A stretch of 64,000 bases of DNA, from the NCBI RefSeq assembly GCF_022394535.1, contig NZ_CP089414.1, positions 1,426,001-1,490,000 on the forward strand, written 5' to 3'. A model generated the notes under the pieces. It made no database searches. It saw nothing but the letters and a program-made list of their open reading frames with translations, and was not told the origin of the DNA. Shown here piece by piece: positions 63,145 to 64,000 of this stretch. Made by a program: the position numbers and the translations under genes. Origin of the DNA: Dyella terrae (GTDB taxonomy: Bacteria; Pseudomonadota; Gammaproteobacteria; Xanthomonadales; Rhodanobacteraceae). Position 1 is the first letter of the stretch, and every line of letters begins with the position of its first letter.

Positions 63145-63635
63145 ACGCTCTCCTCGCCACCGATGTCGTGCTTTCCGCCTGTTTTGGAGACGAGACGCAC
63201 CTCGCTGATCACGATGTCATGCGACATCGCCTTGCACATGTCGTAGATGGTGAGCGCAGCGATGCTGGCGCCGGTGAGTGCTTCCATCTCCACGCCGGTG
63301 CGCCCGCTGCAAGACACGGTGCAATCGATCCAGGCATCCACGCCATCCATGCGGATGCCGATATCGCATTTGTCGATGCTGAGCGGATGGCATAGCGGAA
63401 TCAGTTGCGGCGTCGCCTTGGCGCCCATGACGCCGGCAATCTGCGCCACGGTGAGCACCGCGCCCTTGGGTGTTACGTAGCCGGCTTCGTGAAGGCGCTG
63501 TGCAACGTCAGCGGGAAACGTGACCCGTGCGCGTGCACGGGCCGTCCTGCGGGTCACGGCCTTGGCGCCGACGTCGACCATGCGTGGCTGCTGCTGTTCG
63601 TCGACGTGGGAAAGCGTGGTGGATATCGCGGTCAC
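63141..63635 (-). CDS. moaC: Cyclic pyranopterin monophosphate synthase MoaC
   Basis: Second step of cofactor synthesis: makes cyclic pyranopterin monophosphate. GTG 63635 with GGAG seven bases upstream is chosen over an earlier in-frame start, giving 164 aa (TAISTTLSHVDEQQQPRMVD). Conserved: VDVGAKAVTRRTA, AQIAGVMGAKATPQLIPLCHPL with the catalytic His and the KCDIGIRM part, GRTGVEMEALTGASIAALTIYDM and the final SKTGGKHDI. It lies between moaA and mobA on the same strand. Confidence 0.95.
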   Translation of the reverse strand: MTAISTTLSHVDEQQQPRMVDVGAKAVTRRTARARARVTFPADVAQRLHEAGYVTPKGAVLTVAQIAGVMGAKATPQLIPLCHPLSIDKCDIGIRMDGVDAWIDCTVSCSGRTGVEMEALTGASIAALTIYDMCKAMSHDIVISEVRLVSKTGGKHDIGGEESV

Positions 63636-63737
63636 ATGACACTCCGGAGAGGCGTGAGGAGGATTATCGGCCGGATACGGGCGGGCAGAATTAAGAAACC
63701 GTCTAGAAACCACGATATTCCTGCCCCGCTACGCCGA

Positions 63738-64000
63738 TCAGCCCCCGATATAGTGCATTTCGATCTTGCGGGGCGCCTTGCCATGGTGTTCTGCCCGTTC
63801 CTCGCTGTAACGGTCGTGGCGGCGAAGCCAGGTATCGCGGAGCAGAGCGGTCAGCTCCGCATCGGTGGCGCCGCCACGCAGGAGCCCGCGCAGGTCGGTG
63901 CCACGGGTAGCGAACAGGCACGTGTACAGCATGCCCTCCGAAGACAAGCGGGCTCGCGTGCAGCCGCCGCAGAACGGCTGGCTGATGGACGAGATCATGC
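63738..64000 (-). CDS. moaA: GTP 3',8-cyclase MoaA, 5' end cut by window edge
   Basis: Only the last 87 codons are inside the window; the reading frame continues past the right edge. MoaA is a radical-SAM enzyme that starts cofactor synthesis from GTP. The C-terminal 4Fe-4S cluster ligands are seen: [18 protein letters not shown] (C-x2-C-x13-C). The protein ends KIEMHYIGG, the usual C-terminal Gly-Gly. It precedes moaC by about 100 bases on the same strand. Identification is secure from this part alone. Confidence 0.95.
   Translation of the reverse strand, partial: MISSISQPFCGGCTRARLSSEGMLYTCLFATRGTDLRGLLRGGATDAELTALLRDTWLRRHDRYSEERAEHHGKAPRKIEMHYIGG

Overview
The window is a GC-rich (roughly 60-65%) chromosomal segment of a gammaproteobacterium. 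Gene content and order (fimV-truA next to asd, a soluble rnfB next to nth, permease-first RND cluster, pst-phoU, rnr-rlmB) look like Xanthomonadales, most likely Rhodanobacteraceae (Dyella, Rhodanobacter or Luteibacter relatives). This placement is inferred from protein style and synteny; no database search was run. I see no prophage, transposase, integrase or CRISPR array.

Layout. 1-9.4 kb: truA (cut by the window edge), fimV, a small secreted coiled-coil protein, asd, a 2-hydroxyacid dehydrogenase, aroC, a GNAT acetyltransferase and prmB on the minus strand, then psd divergent. 9.5-15.1 kb: a small conserved protein, an MltD-like lytic transglycosylase, a YjgR-type ATPase, a membrane protein and greB. 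15.1-26.6 kb: mixed housekeeping (rimO, dcd, mrp), an orphan PhnD-like binding protein, dienelactone hydrolase plus HIT protein, DUF2147, an MFS/HAD/DeoR operon and a YdjM-like protein. 26.7-31.6 kb: metG-rnfB-nth and an OprP-type porin. 32.4-40.7 kb: a two-component system followed by a complete RND efflux system. 40.8-45.5 kb: beta-carbonic anhydrase with a SulP carrier, and a second porin. 45.7-51.3 kb: rnt and the Pho-regulated pstSCAB-phoU operon. 51.4-53.1 kb: a lower-GC secreted CrtC/AttH-like gene lying between intact phoU and a decayed second copy of the phoU 3' end. 53.1-57.5 kb: a SugE/Gdx guanidinium exporter under a guanidine-II (mini-ykkC) riboswitch, then rnr-rlmB and tRNA-Leu(CAG). 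57.7-60.7 kb: an accessory patch (DoxX, a 41-aa secreted peptide, an NADPH:quinone-type reductase, a SnoaL-like protein, a divergent LysR). 60.7-64 kb: a molybdenum-cofactor operon moaA-moaC-mobA-moaD plus a MoaE-MoeB-rhodanese fusion.

Five genes (a secreted protein at 15.2 kb, mrp, a DeoR regulator, the OprP-like porin and the SnoaL-like gene) are each split by exactly one surplus base. Two of the five lie in runs of seven or eight C. The shared direction suggests sequencing or assembly error as the first explanation, with real phase variation or decay as the alternative.

The points most worth following are the phoU 3'-end duplication around a compositionally different gene, the three-domain molybdopterin-sulfur-transfer fusion with its histidine-rich linker, the guanidine-II riboswitch with an extra upstream hairpin, and the carbonic anhydrase-SulP pair. 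None is clearly a wholly new system.
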